Position numbers and translations under genes: made by a program | From: Lactobacillaceae bacterium | GTDB taxonomy: Bacteria > Bacillota > Bacilli > Lactobacillales > Lactobacillaceae | Direction of reading: 5' to 3' | Length of the DNA: 64,000 nt | NCBI GenBank assembly: GCA_031282325.1 | Contig: JAITDY010000057.1 | Span: 31,223 to 95,222 of the forward strand | Shown here: positions 17,049 to 24,608 of the stretch, in pieces | How positions within the stretch are numbered: position 1 is the first letter of the stretch | Layout: each line of letters starts with the position of its first letter | Notes under the pieces: model-generated | Seen by the model: the letters and a program-made list of their open reading frames with translations, nothing else | Told to the model about the DNA's origin: nothing | Databases searched by the model: none

Positions 17049-18172
17049 TAAATATTTTCTCCGTCTAAATAATTTTCAATTAATTCTCCATTATTAGACA
17101 TCAGATTAAAATTAGCTCTCTTATTATTTTCAATCGTGCCAACATCATTTAAATGAAACTCTGTTGCTTGGTTTACTGAAGACACAATTACTGCTTGTTC
17201 AATACTGTAACCAGCAAATTTTTGGATATTATTAAATCCGTCAATAAAACGTAAAACACTACCAGCCAAGTGTCCATCATCTAAACGCGCTTGTCCATTT
17301 TTAACTGTTACTTTTTGTCCGCCCAATTCAGAAACTCCATCTCCTAATCCCTTGGAGCGCATCGCATCGGTAATGATTTCGATATGAGAAATATCTTTAG
17401 CCCGTGTTGTTAATTTAATAATTTCTGGTGCCACGTGAATACCATCTAGAATAATCTCAACATTTGCATCGGTTAATAGGCCAAAACCACTAACCCCGGG
17501 TTCTCTACTAGTGACTTGAGTTTGACGATTATATAAATGCGTAATATGACTAACTTGAGTTTGCTCTAAGTGTTTGTAATTATCATTAGAATGCCCTGCG
17601 CTACCAACAATATTCAAATCATTTAGCGTTTTTTCAAAATTCTTGTCGGTCACCATTTCTGGAGCAAAAGTAATCAATCGAATATTATTCCCAGATAACT
17701 CTTGTAACTCTCTAATTAAATTTGAATCAGCAGGAATAACATATTCCTTAGGTTGAGCTCCATTCATTTCAGGATTAATAAAGGGACCTTCCAAATGCAC
17801 TCCTACGGCAATTGGATTTTGCTCAATTACTTTTTTAGCAACTATTAATGCCTTTTTAATTTCTTCAATATTTTGCGTAATTGTAGTTAAAAAAACGCTG
17901 GTAACACCTTCACTCCGCATTTTATTTAGCATTAAATTTATTTTATTAACATCACTGTCCATCGTATCAATTCCATATCCACCATGGACATGAACATCAA
18001 TAAAACCCGGGACTAAAAAATCAGCATCTGTTTTTAAAATTTCATCATCAATTTCTTTTTTATATTCACTTTGATCTCCAACAGATAAAATTGTTTTATT
18101 GAAGCGAATATAGCCATTCTCAATTACTTTTTTGCCAGTATAGATTTTAATATTAGAGATTACCTTATTCAT
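17048..18172 (-). CDS. nagA: N-acetylglucosamine-6-phosphate deacetylase
   Basis: 374 residues of the amidohydrolase TIM-barrel family. FIDVHVHGGYG, GVHLEGPF, the metal ligand in GSAGHSN, SHITHLYN and the Asp in EIITDAM are all visible. It converts GlcNAc-6-P to GlcN-6-P for wall recycling and catabolism. There is no Shine-Dalgarno sequence; TATAAT (18179-18184) ends 6 nt before the ATG, so the transcript probably begins at the start codon. Operon with nagR. Confidence 0.93.
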   Translation of the reverse strand: MNKVISNIKIYTGKKVIENGYIRFNKTILSVGDQSEYKKEIDDEILKTDADFLVPGFIDVHVHGGYGIDTMDSDVNKINLMLNKMRSEGVTSVFLTTITQNIEEIKKALIVAKKVIEQNPIAVGVHLEGPFINPEMNGAQPKEYVIPADSNLIRELQELSGNNIRLITFAPEMVTDKNFEKTLNDLNIVGSAGHSNDNYKHLEQTQVSHITHLYNRQTQVTSREPGVSGFGLLTDANVEIILDGIHVAPEIIKLTTRAKDISHIEIITDAMRSKGLGDGVSELGGQKVTVKNGQARLDDGHLAGSVLRFIDGFNNIQKFAGYSIEQAVIVSSVNQATEFHLNDVGTIENNKRANFNLMSNNGELIENYLDGENI

Positions 18173-18178
18173 AACTTT

Positions 18179-18184
18179 ATTATA
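18179..18184 (-). promoter_or_regulatory. nagA -10 element, leaderless arrangement
   Basis: Minus-strand TATAAT 6 nt before the nagA ATG. The terminator of the upstream FAD-oxidase gene ends just before it, and no good -35 is seen. Confidence 0.5.
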
Positions 18185-18186
18185 GA

Positions 18187-18214
18187 ATAAAAAAGGCCAA
18201 TTTAAGATTGGTCT
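18187..18214 (-). terminator. Terminator after the FAD oxidase gene
   Basis: Minus-strand AGACCAAT and ATTGGCC pair around a 5-nt loop and are followed by a run of six T. The same segment resembles half of a NagR/DasR-type operator (TGGTCTA), so it might serve both purposes; the second use is speculative. Confidence 0.75.
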
Positions 18215-18222
18215 AATAAGAT

Positions 18223-19623
18223 TTATAAAATTTTAACTCCCGGGTTTAATAAATTCATTGGGTCTAAAAGCGATTTAATTTGATGTTGCAAATAATCACC
18301 TTCAAATCCATTTTGAGCATAATTCCATTCGTTCTTTTGTGTTCCAACAGCATGTTCTCCAGAAATAACTCCGCCTAGTTCTAAAGTTTTATTAAAAATA
18401 TCTTTAATAGCATCATTAATAGCGATCGGCGTTTGTTTTTCATTAATATCCCAGACAAAGCTAGGATGAACATTTCCATCACCAGCATGTCCAGCTACAT
18501 AAATTTTTAAATTATATTTTTTTGCGATATCACTAATATAGTCCATCATTTCGGCCATTTTTGATAAGGGTAAAGACATATCTTCCATCACATGATTATT
18601 ACCTTTAAAAATAGCCGGTAGCATATCATTTCTTAATTTAAATAGTTCTGAAGCATGTTTAGGATCGGAACTAATATCTATATTAGTTGCTCCAAAATCT
18701 TGTAATATGGAATTTACTTTATTTTCAATTTCTGGACTTGTAAAATCTAAACGAAAAATTAGCATAGCTGCATTATCTTTTGAATAATTAGTTGATTCAT
18801 ATTCATCTAATTTTTGAACCGTAGCGGCATCAAGTGCTTCTAAAACCGTTGGATACACTCCTGAAGAACGTAATGTTCCAGTCGCTTTAGTCAATTCAGT
18901 CATATTTTTAAAATTGGCTATCCCAACTAAAGGAGTTCCTAATGGAATTGGTAAAATTTTTACTGTGATTTCAACAATAATTCCCAGTGTTCCTTCAGAA
19001 CCAACAAACAAGTGCGTTAAATCATACGAAAAAGCTTGTTTGAGCGTCCGTCCGCCTAATTCAATTACGCGTCCATCCATTAAAACTACTTTCATCCCTA
19101 AAACCTGATCTTTTGTAACACCATATCTCACTGATTGCATTCCACCAGCGTTAGTAGATACATTTCCGCCAATAGAAGAAATATTTTTTGAGCCGGGATC
19201 TGGAGCATAGAAAAATCCGTATTTAGAAACTGCCTTATCTAAATCACCGTTGATAACGCCGGCCTGTACTCGAGCAATCCCATCTTCTGGATTAATTTCT
19301 AAAATCTGATTCATTTCAGCAAGTGATAAAACAATTGAATCATTTTGGCCACGAGATCCACCGACCACAGAAGTATTGGTGTCTTTAGTAATGATAGGGG
19401 TATGAAATTGTCTGGCAACTTTTACTACAGCTAAAATATCTTCAATACTTTTGGCTAAAACAATTGCAATCGGCAATTGCACTTCCTCATTTGAACTTTT
19501 CGGATTATTACTATAATCAAATAAGCTTTGTTTGTCGAAAAGAACTTTTCCATCTTTAACGCTAGTTTGCAATGCATTTAAGATATCTTGATTGTCGTAA
19601 GCAGGAAATTTAGTTTTAATCAT
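18223..19623 (-). CDS. FAD-binding 2-hydroxyacid oxidase/dehydrogenase (GlcD/D-Ldh type)
   Basis: 466 residues. A PCMH-type FAD-binding domain has YAPDPGSKNISSIGGNVSTN and AGGMQSVRYG (about 140-165). The C-terminal FAD-oxidase domain ends with HAGDGNVHPSF and GGVISGEHAVG, which hold the metal and catalytic His residues. Relatives oxidise glycolate or D-lactate. No GlcE/GlcF-like partner is next to it, so it may act alone as in YpdA/D-Ldh-type single-subunit enzymes. GAGGT precedes the ATG. Substrate not determined. Confidence 0.8.
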   Translation of the reverse strand: MIKTKFPAYDNQDILNALQTSVKDGKVLFDKQSLFDYSNNPKSSNEEVQLPIAIVLAKSIEDILAVVKVARQFHTPIITKDTNTSVVGGSRGQNDSIVLSLAEMNQILEINPEDGIARVQAGVINGDLDKAVSKYGFFYAPDPGSKNISSIGGNVSTNAGGMQSVRYGVTKDQVLGMKVVLMDGRVIELGGRTLKQAFSYDLTHLFVGSEGTLGIIVEITVKILPIPLGTPLVGIANFKNMTELTKATGTLRSSGVYPTVLEALDAATVQKLDEYESTNYSKDNAAMLIFRLDFTSPEIENKVNSILQDFGATNIDISSDPKHASELFKLRNDMLPAIFKGNNHVMEDMSLPLSKMAEMMDYISDIAKKYNLKIYVAGHAGDGNVHPSFVWDINEKQTPIAINDAIKDIFNKTLELGGVISGEHAVGTQKNEWNYAQNGFEGDYLQHQIKSLLDPMNLLNPGVKIL

Positions 19624-19686
19624 TTTTACATTTACCTCACTTTTAATTTTAATACGCCAATGCTTTTTTATTTTTTTATTCTGTGT

Positions 19687-19692
19687 TATAGT
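19687..19692 (+). promoter_or_regulatory. Extended -10 for the cystine-type importer leader
   Basis: TATAGT preceded by TGT (TGN extended -10), 8 nt before the ATG of the leader ORF at 19701. No convincing -35. Confidence 0.5.
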
Positions 19693-19700
19693 TTATTTTG

Positions 19701-19751
19701 ATGTTTTTAATTAATCATAAAAATAGATATTGTGAAACCCGTGCTTTATAG
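19701..19751 (+). CDS. Leader ORF with a Cys codon ahead of the cystine-type importer
   Basis: Sixteen codons: M-F-L-I-N-H-K-N-R-Y-C-E-T-R-A-L, stop TAG at 19749-19751. The last codons and stop form the 5' arm of a hairpin that excludes the downstream terminator. A ribosome reaching the stop would free the terminator; one paused at the Cys codon (19731-19733) would leave the arm available. No ribosome-binding site precedes it and the -10 is 8 nt away, so it would be read leaderless. Position relative to the hairpins is the main evidence; a chance ORF of this size is possible. Confidence 0.5.
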   Translation: MFLINHKNRYCETRAL

Positions 19752-19787
19752 CCGGATATTTTGCATATCTACTTTTCTATAAAGCAC
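19741..19787 (+). promoter_or_regulatory. Antiterminator hairpin of the cystine-type importer leader
   Basis: GTGCTTTATAG (19741-19751) pairs with CTATAAAGCAC (19777-19787), a perfect 11-bp stem, enclosing a small GATAT/ATATC hairpin. Bases 19781-19787 are also part of the terminator stem, so the two structures exclude each other in full length. Confidence 0.75.
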
Positions 19788-19827
19788 CTTTTAAGAAGCG
19801 ATTTAGTTTATTAAAAGGTGCTTTTTT
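19781..19827 (+). terminator. Intrinsic terminator in the cystine-type importer leader
   Basis: Perfect 14-bp stem AAAGCACCTTTTAA with TTAAAAGGTGCTTT around a 16-nt loop, followed by a T run, 24 nt before the start codon of the binding-protein gene. Confidence 0.85.
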
Positions 19828-19851
19828 ATTTAAATTTTTTAGGAGAAAAAA

Positions 19852-20634
19852 ATGAAGAAACAATTATTTATAATCGGGAGCATTATTTTATTAGGAATCA
19901 GTATTTTATCGCCAGTTATTGCAAATGCTTCAACTGATAATTATTTAGTGAAGAAAAATAAACTAGTGATTGGAATGGAAGGATCTTACGCTCCTTTTGG
20001 ATACCGAAACAAAAAAGGAAAATTAACTGGTTTTGAAGTGGAAATTGCCAAGTTATTAGCAAAAAAATTAAATTTAAAACCAGAATTTAAATTAACTAAA
20101 TTTGATTCTTTAACAATTGGTTTAAACTCACATAATTTTGATATTGTTTTAAATAATATGGGATACAGCAAAGAACGTGGGCAGGAATTTTTATTTTCAA
20201 AAACTTATTTGTATTCTAGAACGGTGGCTATTCACACAAAAAAAGTCAAAATAAATTCGCTGAAAGATATTAAAAATAAAAAAATGGCCCAATCTACTGC
20301 TTCTAATTATGGACAAATGGCAATAAAAGCAGGTGGAAAAATTGTAAGCGTTACTGGTTTTGCTGAAGAATTAAATTTAATTGCTAGTGGCCGAGCAGAC
20401 GGAAGTATTAACGATCTTGGTGCATTCTCGATTTGGAAAAAAGAAAATAAAAATAATCTATTAGTAGCTACCGATCTAAAAGATGTGAAAGCTGAGGGCG
20501 TTTATGCACTGATTAATAAAAAAGAAATTAAACTTCAACAAAAAATTGACGATACTCTAATGACCTTAAAAAAAGATGGAACTTTAAAAAAGCTCTCGAT
20601 TAAATATTTTGGAATGGATTTAACTGAACAATGA
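19852..20634 (+). CDS. Amino-acid (cystine-type) ABC transporter binding protein
   Basis: 260 residues, solute-binding family 3. GMEGSYAPFGYRNKKGKLTGFEVE near residue 40 and KKDGTLKKLSIKYFGMDLT at the end resemble the cystine-binding FliY/TcyA group. The N-terminus is a cleavable-type signal (hydrophobic core, then IANAS) with no lipobox Cys; most Gram-positive binding proteins are lipoproteins, so retention at the membrane is unexplained. The whole protein contains no cysteine, as does its permease. AGGAG precedes the ATG. The gene overlaps the permease by 4 bp. Confidence 0.85.
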   Translation: MKKQLFIIGSIILLGISILSPVIANASTDNYLVKKNKLVIGMEGSYAPFGYRNKKGKLTGFEVEIAKLLAKKLNLKPEFKLTKFDSLTIGLNSHNFDIVLNNMGYSKERGQEFLFSKTYLYSRTVAIHTKKVKINSLKDIKNKKMAQSTASNYGQMAIKAGGKIVSVTGFAEELNLIASGRADGSINDLGAFSIWKKENKNNLLVATDLKDVKAEGVYALINKKEIKLQQKIDDTLMTLKKDGTLKKLSIKYFGMDLTEQ

Positions 20635-21299
20635 TTTCTTTTTTAAGTGATTTAAAATTGTATTTACCGCAACTTTTTTTAAAAGCCCTTACCGTTGCAT
20701 TACCGCTAACAGTTATTAGTTTTATTATTGGATTAATTTTAGCGACGGTTTCAGCGATTATTTTTACACTTCCCAAAGCAAATAAAATTTTGAATTTCTT
20801 AAAAAGTTTTTTAAATTTTTATGTTTGGTTTTTTCGTTCAACACCGTTATTGGTTCAACTTTATATTGCTTTTTTTGGTTTAAAAGGAATTTTTGCAAAT
20901 GCTTGGATCGCAGGAATTATTGTACTGTCTTTAAATATTGGTGCCTATGTCAGCCAAAATATCAAAGGTGCCATTTTATCAGTTTCGAAAAATCAATTTG
21001 AAAGCGCCATAGCAACTGGCTTAACAGTTTCACAAAGCTATAAATATGTAATTTTACCCTTAGCTCTACCGGCAGCGATTCCTGCTTTAGGTAATTCATT
21101 TATTTCACTTTTCAAAGATACTTCATTAATTAGTGCAATCACGATCATCGATCCATTTTTATATGCCCAACAAATTTCTGGTCAAAATTTCCATACTTTA
21201 AATTTATATTTGTTAACAGCTATCATGTACGCGTTTTTTTCAACAATATTTGCTTATCTGCAGTCAGTGACTGAAAAACATTTTTCTATTATTCATTAA
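20631..21299 (+). CDS. Amino-acid ABC transporter permease (HisM/GlnP type)
   Basis: 222 residues, about five membrane segments, with the His/Glu/Gln permease pattern: FFRSTPLLVQLYIAFFGL near residue 67 and the ATPase-contact loop ESAIATGLTVSQSYKYVILPLALP near 125. It pairs with the preceding binding protein. No ATPase gene follows, so the energising subunit must be encoded elsewhere or shared with another importer. No strong terminator lies right after it; the hairpin at 21661 is the first on this strand. Confidence 0.88.
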   Translation: MISFLSDLKLYLPQLFLKALTVALPLTVISFIIGLILATVSAIIFTLPKANKILNFLKSFLNFYVWFFRSTPLLVQLYIAFFGLKGIFANAWIAGIIVLSLNIGAYVSQNIKGAILSVSKNQFESAIATGLTVSQSYKYVILPLALPAAIPALGNSFISLFKDTSLISAITIIDPFLYAQQISGQNFHTLNLYLLTAIMYAFFSTIFAYLQSVTEKHFSIIH

Positions 21300-21322
21300 T
21301 TGCAAGAAAATATGATGCAAAT

Positions 21323-21649
21323 TTAACGTTCTAGTACTGATTTTCGAAAACGAATTTGATCGGGTTTTAAATGGGTTGCCAATTGCTGAATTAATTTTTT
21401 CGTGTTAGAAGTAAGCAATTGTATTTCTTTATCATCGTTTGTTTTTACAAAAATACCTCGCCAATAAAAGCCAAATACTTTTTGTACGGAAATATATTTG
21501 ATTGAGGTAAAAGGAATATCAAGAAAATCAGTCGAAAAATCACGTTCGAAACTAATCCCTTGAGCAACTACGCTTAAATTACCTTTTAGCATTTTTACTG
21601 GATTGACAACTAGTGTTGATCTAACTTTTATTTCAATCTTTTTTTGCAT
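21323..21649 (-). CDS. manO: DUF956 protein of the mannose PTS operon (ManO)
   Basis: 108 residues. Small soluble protein whose position just after manLMN, size and sequence (FYWRGIFVKTNDDKEIQLLTSNTKK) match DUF956, a family found almost only with mannose-class PTS operons in lactic acid bacteria. Its function is unproven; a regulatory role has been suggested in other species. It follows manN by about 40 nt with a hairpin between. Confidence 0.78.
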   Translation of the reverse strand: MQKKIEIKVRSTLVVNPVKMLKGNLSVVAQGISFERDFSTDFLDIPFTSIKYISVQKVFGFYWRGIFVKTNDDKEIQLLTSNTKKLIQQLATHLKPDQIRFRKSVLER

Positions 21650-21660
21650 AATTATGTATA

Positions 21661-21687
21661 ACTAGCCAATAGTTGGCTAGTTTTTTT
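21661..21687 (+). terminator. Hairpin between manN and manO, terminator-like on the plus strand
   Basis: ACTAGCCAA and TTGGCTAGT pair around a 3-nt loop with seven T after it on the plus strand. In that direction it would stop transcripts of the cystine-type importer running antisense through manO. On the minus strand it has no T run and may be a processing or stabilising stem between manN and manO. Confidence 0.6.
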
Positions 21688-21688
21688 A

Positions 21689-22663
21689 TTATCCTAATAG
21701 TCCGACAACGTATAGCAATACGCCAAGTACAAAATAACCTAAGATAATAGTAATTGGTTTTACATTTTTCTTAATCAACCATAGAGTTAGGAACAATAAA
21801 AGTAATGGTCCTAAGCCCGGCACAATTTTGTCCATTGTGTCTTGCATAGTTGAATTAGTGGCAAATCCGGGGAAACTTCCTAGTTTGTCTTTAATATCAA
21901 CAAGGGCTTTGGCCTTATTAGTCCAATCGGCATCACCAGTTAGGGTTTGTACCCCTTTTTTCATTGCACTAACAAAAGGCTTAGTTACATCACTACCGGT
22001 TTTTGTAGTTGAGAATATTGGTGCCCAATGCATAGTAGTCCAACGAGGAACCAACACTCCCATGATAAACATTCCTAAAATAGAAGAACCATAAACGAAC
22101 TTTTGTAAAATGGATAAATCTTTAGTTATGGCTGTTCCTTCACGATAACCAATTTCTTGAGTAAACCATAAGAAAGAATAACGAATAATATTCCAAGCTA
22201 AGAAGAAAATAATTGGTCCTAGAATAGAACCAGTTTGAGCAAACGAAGTTGCCGCAAAAGCTCCAATGATAGGACGTAGGGTTCCCCAGAAAATTGGATC
22301 CCCGACTCCAGCAAGTGGTCCCATCATACCAACTTTGGCACCGTTAATGGCGGCGTCATCGATATCAGCACCCTTACTTTTGGCTTCTTCTAGCGCCATA
22401 GTCACACCAAATATTGGAGAAGCTACATATGGATGAGTATTGAAAAATTCCATATGTCTTTTTAAAGCACTAGCTCGATCTTCTTTACTTGAATAAAGCT
22501 TAGCGATTGCAGGAGCCATAATGTAAGCAAAACCAAGATTGTGCATACGTTCAAAGTTCCATGAACCCTGTTCAAAACTTTGACGAAGCATCATTTTAAA
22601 ACGTAATGATTTAGGTAATGCGTAGTTTGCTTCTAATTCTTTTTGTGTTTTTTTATCAGCCAT
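21689..22663 (-). CDS. manN: Mannose-class PTS component IID
   Basis: 324 residues: ANYALPKSLRFKMMLRQSFEQGSWNFERMHNLGFAY at the N-terminus and GPLAGVGDPIFWGTLRPIIGA in the middle are IID hallmarks, with a hydrophobic C-terminal part. IID and IIC form the membrane channel for mannose, glucose and related sugars; class IId bacteriocins and some phages use this pair as receptor in other lactic acid bacteria. AAGGAG precedes the ATG. Third gene of manLMNO. Confidence 0.94.
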   Translation of the reverse strand: MADKKTQKELEANYALPKSLRFKMMLRQSFEQGSWNFERMHNLGFAYIMAPAIAKLYSSKEDRASALKRHMEFFNTHPYVASPIFGVTMALEEAKSKGADIDDAAINGAKVGMMGPLAGVGDPIFWGTLRPIIGAFAATSFAQTGSILGPIIFFLAWNIIRYSFLWFTQEIGYREGTAITKDLSILQKFVYGSSILGMFIMGVLVPRWTTMHWAPIFSTTKTGSDVTKPFVSAMKKGVQTLTGDADWTNKAKALVDIKDKLGSFPGFATNSTMQDTMDKIVPGLGPLLLLFLTLWLIKKNVKPITIILGYFVLGVLLYVVGLLG

Positions 22664-22674
22664 TGCATTTCTCC

Positions 22675-23505
22675 TTAATAATCATTTAGCACTGCATCGA
22701 GTTCACCACCAGACGAAGCGCCACCACCATTTGAATTTCCACTTCCACCATTAAATTTTGGTGAAAGTTGCAAGTAAATCAATGCCAAAACGACACCAAC
22801 AATTCCCATTTGAATTAAGTTTAATTCGGTTAATGAAGAAAGAGCGAAACCTAATGCAAAGAATGGCCATAGATCAGCTGTTGCCATCATATTAATAATC
22901 ATTGCATATCCAACAACAACGACTAATCCGGCGGCAACAGTTAATCCATTTGTAAGCCAACTTGGCATCGCATTAATGATATTCATCATAAAAGAAGATG
23001 GGAAGGCTAATAGGGCAGCGGCTGGAACAGCTGTTTGCAGTCCAGTAAGTATCATGCCTACTCGATGCATGTTTTCGACACCTTTAATGTTTCCCTGCTC
23101 AGCGTATTTATCAGCAACGTGAACAATAGATAAGGTTCCAATTCGGACCATTGTTTTTAAGAAAAGCCCGAAAACGGCAATAGGAATAGCGGCCGCTACA
23201 GCTTGACCTTGCGTCATCTGCAAGACGCCATCAGCGTTTGCTGATTTCATCATTAAAATTCCTGATGCAACTGACATTAACGATACATCTGGAGACATCG
23301 CTGCTCCAATGTTCATCCACGCCAAACTAATTAATTGAAGAGCGGCACCTAGCATAATACCTTCTTTAGGATGACCGGCTACAATTCCAATTAAAGATGT
23401 TGCCACGATTGGTTGCTGAAATTGGAAGGAATCCAAATTTCCGTCGACACCAGATAAAAAGGCGATAACTAAAATTAAAATTATTGTAATTATACTTAAA
23501 CTCAT
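22675..23505 (-). CDS. manM: Mannose-class PTS component IIC
   Basis: 276 residues, mostly hydrophobic. Family blocks include GHPKEGIMLGAALQLISLAWMNIGAA near residue 45 and VVGYAMIINMMATADLWPFFALGFAL near 195. The C-terminus is a flexible Gly/Ser/Asn-rich tail. It forms the sugar translocation path with IID and overlaps manL by 4 bp. Confidence 0.93.
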   Translation of the reverse strand: MSLSIITIILILVIAFLSGVDGNLDSFQFQQPIVATSLIGIVAGHPKEGIMLGAALQLISLAWMNIGAAMSPDVSLMSVASGILMMKSANADGVLQMTQGQAVAAAIPIAVFGLFLKTMVRIGTLSIVHVADKYAEQGNIKGVENMHRVGMILTGLQTAVPAAALLAFPSSFMMNIINAMPSWLTNGLTVAAGLVVVVGYAMIINMMATADLWPFFALGFALSSLTELNLIQMGIVGVVLALIYLQLSPKFNGGSGNSNGGGASSGGELDAVLNDY

Positions 23506-24482
23506 GATTTAACTCCCGCTTGTTTTATTAATGCAAATAAATCTGCATTTTTATCTGAAGGAACCTTTCGAACATTGAACTTGACTCCCTGTTGTTGCAA
23601 ATATTCAAAAGCTTCTACGTCTCTTGAATCGACTGCATTTGCTTTATCAATCATTTTCTTTCCTTCAGAATACGCCATCGATCCTACGTTTACTTCGGTA
23701 ATTCCTACACCCTTTTCAACAACTGCTTGAATGTCTTCTGGATTTTCAAAAAGTAATAAAGTAGGGATATTTTCAAATCGTTTATCATCCCAAATTTCAA
23801 CTAATTTAGATATTGGAATAACACTAGCTTTTGTTCCACTCGGAGCAGCTTGAACAATCAAACTCTTACGTAATTCATCTTTAGCTACCGCATCGGAAAC
23901 AACGATAATGCGTTTTGGTTGGGCTTCTTTAGTCCATGCAGTGGCAACTTGTCCGTGCAACAAACGCGAATCGATTCTAACCAAACGTAAATCTAATCCC
24001 TTACCGCCAGCTACCTTTTTACCGACCGATATTTTTCCGGTAGACTTGTTTGAAGAAGCTGGCTTTTCTTTAGCTTCTGGCATCAAACTATTTGGATAAG
24101 TAGAAATTCCTTCTTGCCCGGGCGTAACAGCCATAGTTGCTAATTCAGATGCTGTATTAACACTCATACGATTTGCTAAAGTTTCTACTAACATAGGTAG
24201 ATTCAATCCAGAAACCATTGCCATTTTCTCTGAATTTTCAGCAATAATGAGCGCTGCTTGGTTGTATGGAGTTCCTCCCAGCAAATCAACTAAAAATAAA
24301 GTCTCATCATCATTTTTAAAATCAGAAACAGCTTTTTTAAGTTTTTTGGCTAACTTATCAGCATTATCTGTTCTAGTAAAAGTAACGGCTACCAGATTTT
24401 CTTGTTCACCAAAAATCATTTTTGACGAATCAAGCACACCTTTTGCGGTATCACCATGACTACTTAAAATGATATTAACCAT
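23502..24482 (-). CDS. manL: Mannose-class PTS component IIAB
   Basis: 326 residues. The IIA domain (1-125) has the phosphorylated His9 in ILSSHGDTA. A Ser/Lys/Gly-rich linker (about 135-162) leads to the IIB domain (165-326) with phospho-His176 in RIDSRLLHGQVATAW. Phosphate passes from HPr through both His residues to the sugar. GAGGGG precedes the ATG. A perfect cre site lies just upstream of the -10, so repression by CcpA is expected; no sigma-54 promoter is seen, unlike in several relatives. Confidence 0.95.
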   Translation of the reverse strand: MVNIILSSHGDTAKGVLDSSKMIFGEQENLVAVTFTRTDNADKLAKKLKKAVSDFKNDDETLFLVDLLGGTPYNQAALIIAENSEKMAMVSGLNLPMLVETLANRMSVNTASELATMAVTPGQEGISTYPNSLMPEAKEKPASSNKSTGKISVGKKVAGGKGLDLRLVRIDSRLLHGQVATAWTKEAQPKRIIVVSDAVAKDELRKSLIVQAAPSGTKASVIPISKLVEIWDDKRFENIPTLLLFENPEDIQAVVEKGVGITEVNVGSMAYSEGKKMIDKANAVDSRDVEAFEYLQQQGVKFNVRKVPSDKNADLFALIKQAGVKS

Positions 24483-24533
24483 ATTTTTCCCCTCTCTTTT
24501 TAGACTAATTGACGGATTTCATCAACTTAAATA

Positions 24534-24539
24534 ATTATA
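24534..24539 (-). promoter_or_regulatory. manL: Extended -10 of the manLMNO operon
   Basis: Minus-strand TATAAT preceded by TGA, an extended -10. The expected -35 region overlaps the cre site at 24549-24562. Confidence 0.65.
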
Positions 24540-24548
24540 TCACAATAA

Positions 24549-24562
24549 TGAAAGCGCTTACT
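24549..24562 (-). promoter_or_regulatory. Catabolite-responsive element (cre)
   Basis: TGAAAGCGCTTACT on the plus strand matches the CcpA consensus TGWAARCGYTWNCW at all 14 positions. It sits between the -10 and upstream DNA of the manL promoter, where CcpA binding would block RNA polymerase. Confidence 0.8.
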
Positions 24563-24608
24563 TTAAGATACTGAAATCTTAATTTTGTCACCAAGAAAGG
24601 TTATTTAA

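Noticed and set aside
19701..19827. Known riboswitch classes (SAM, S-MK, purine, preQ1, lysine) or T-box ahead of the cystine-type importer
   Set aside because: None of the class-specific conserved sequences could be matched by eye; an unknown aptamer remains possible and is mentioned in the finding.
24483..24608. Sigma-54 promoter for the mannose PTS
   Set aside because: No TGGCAC-N5-TTGC sequence; an extended -10 sigma-A promoter with cre is present instead.
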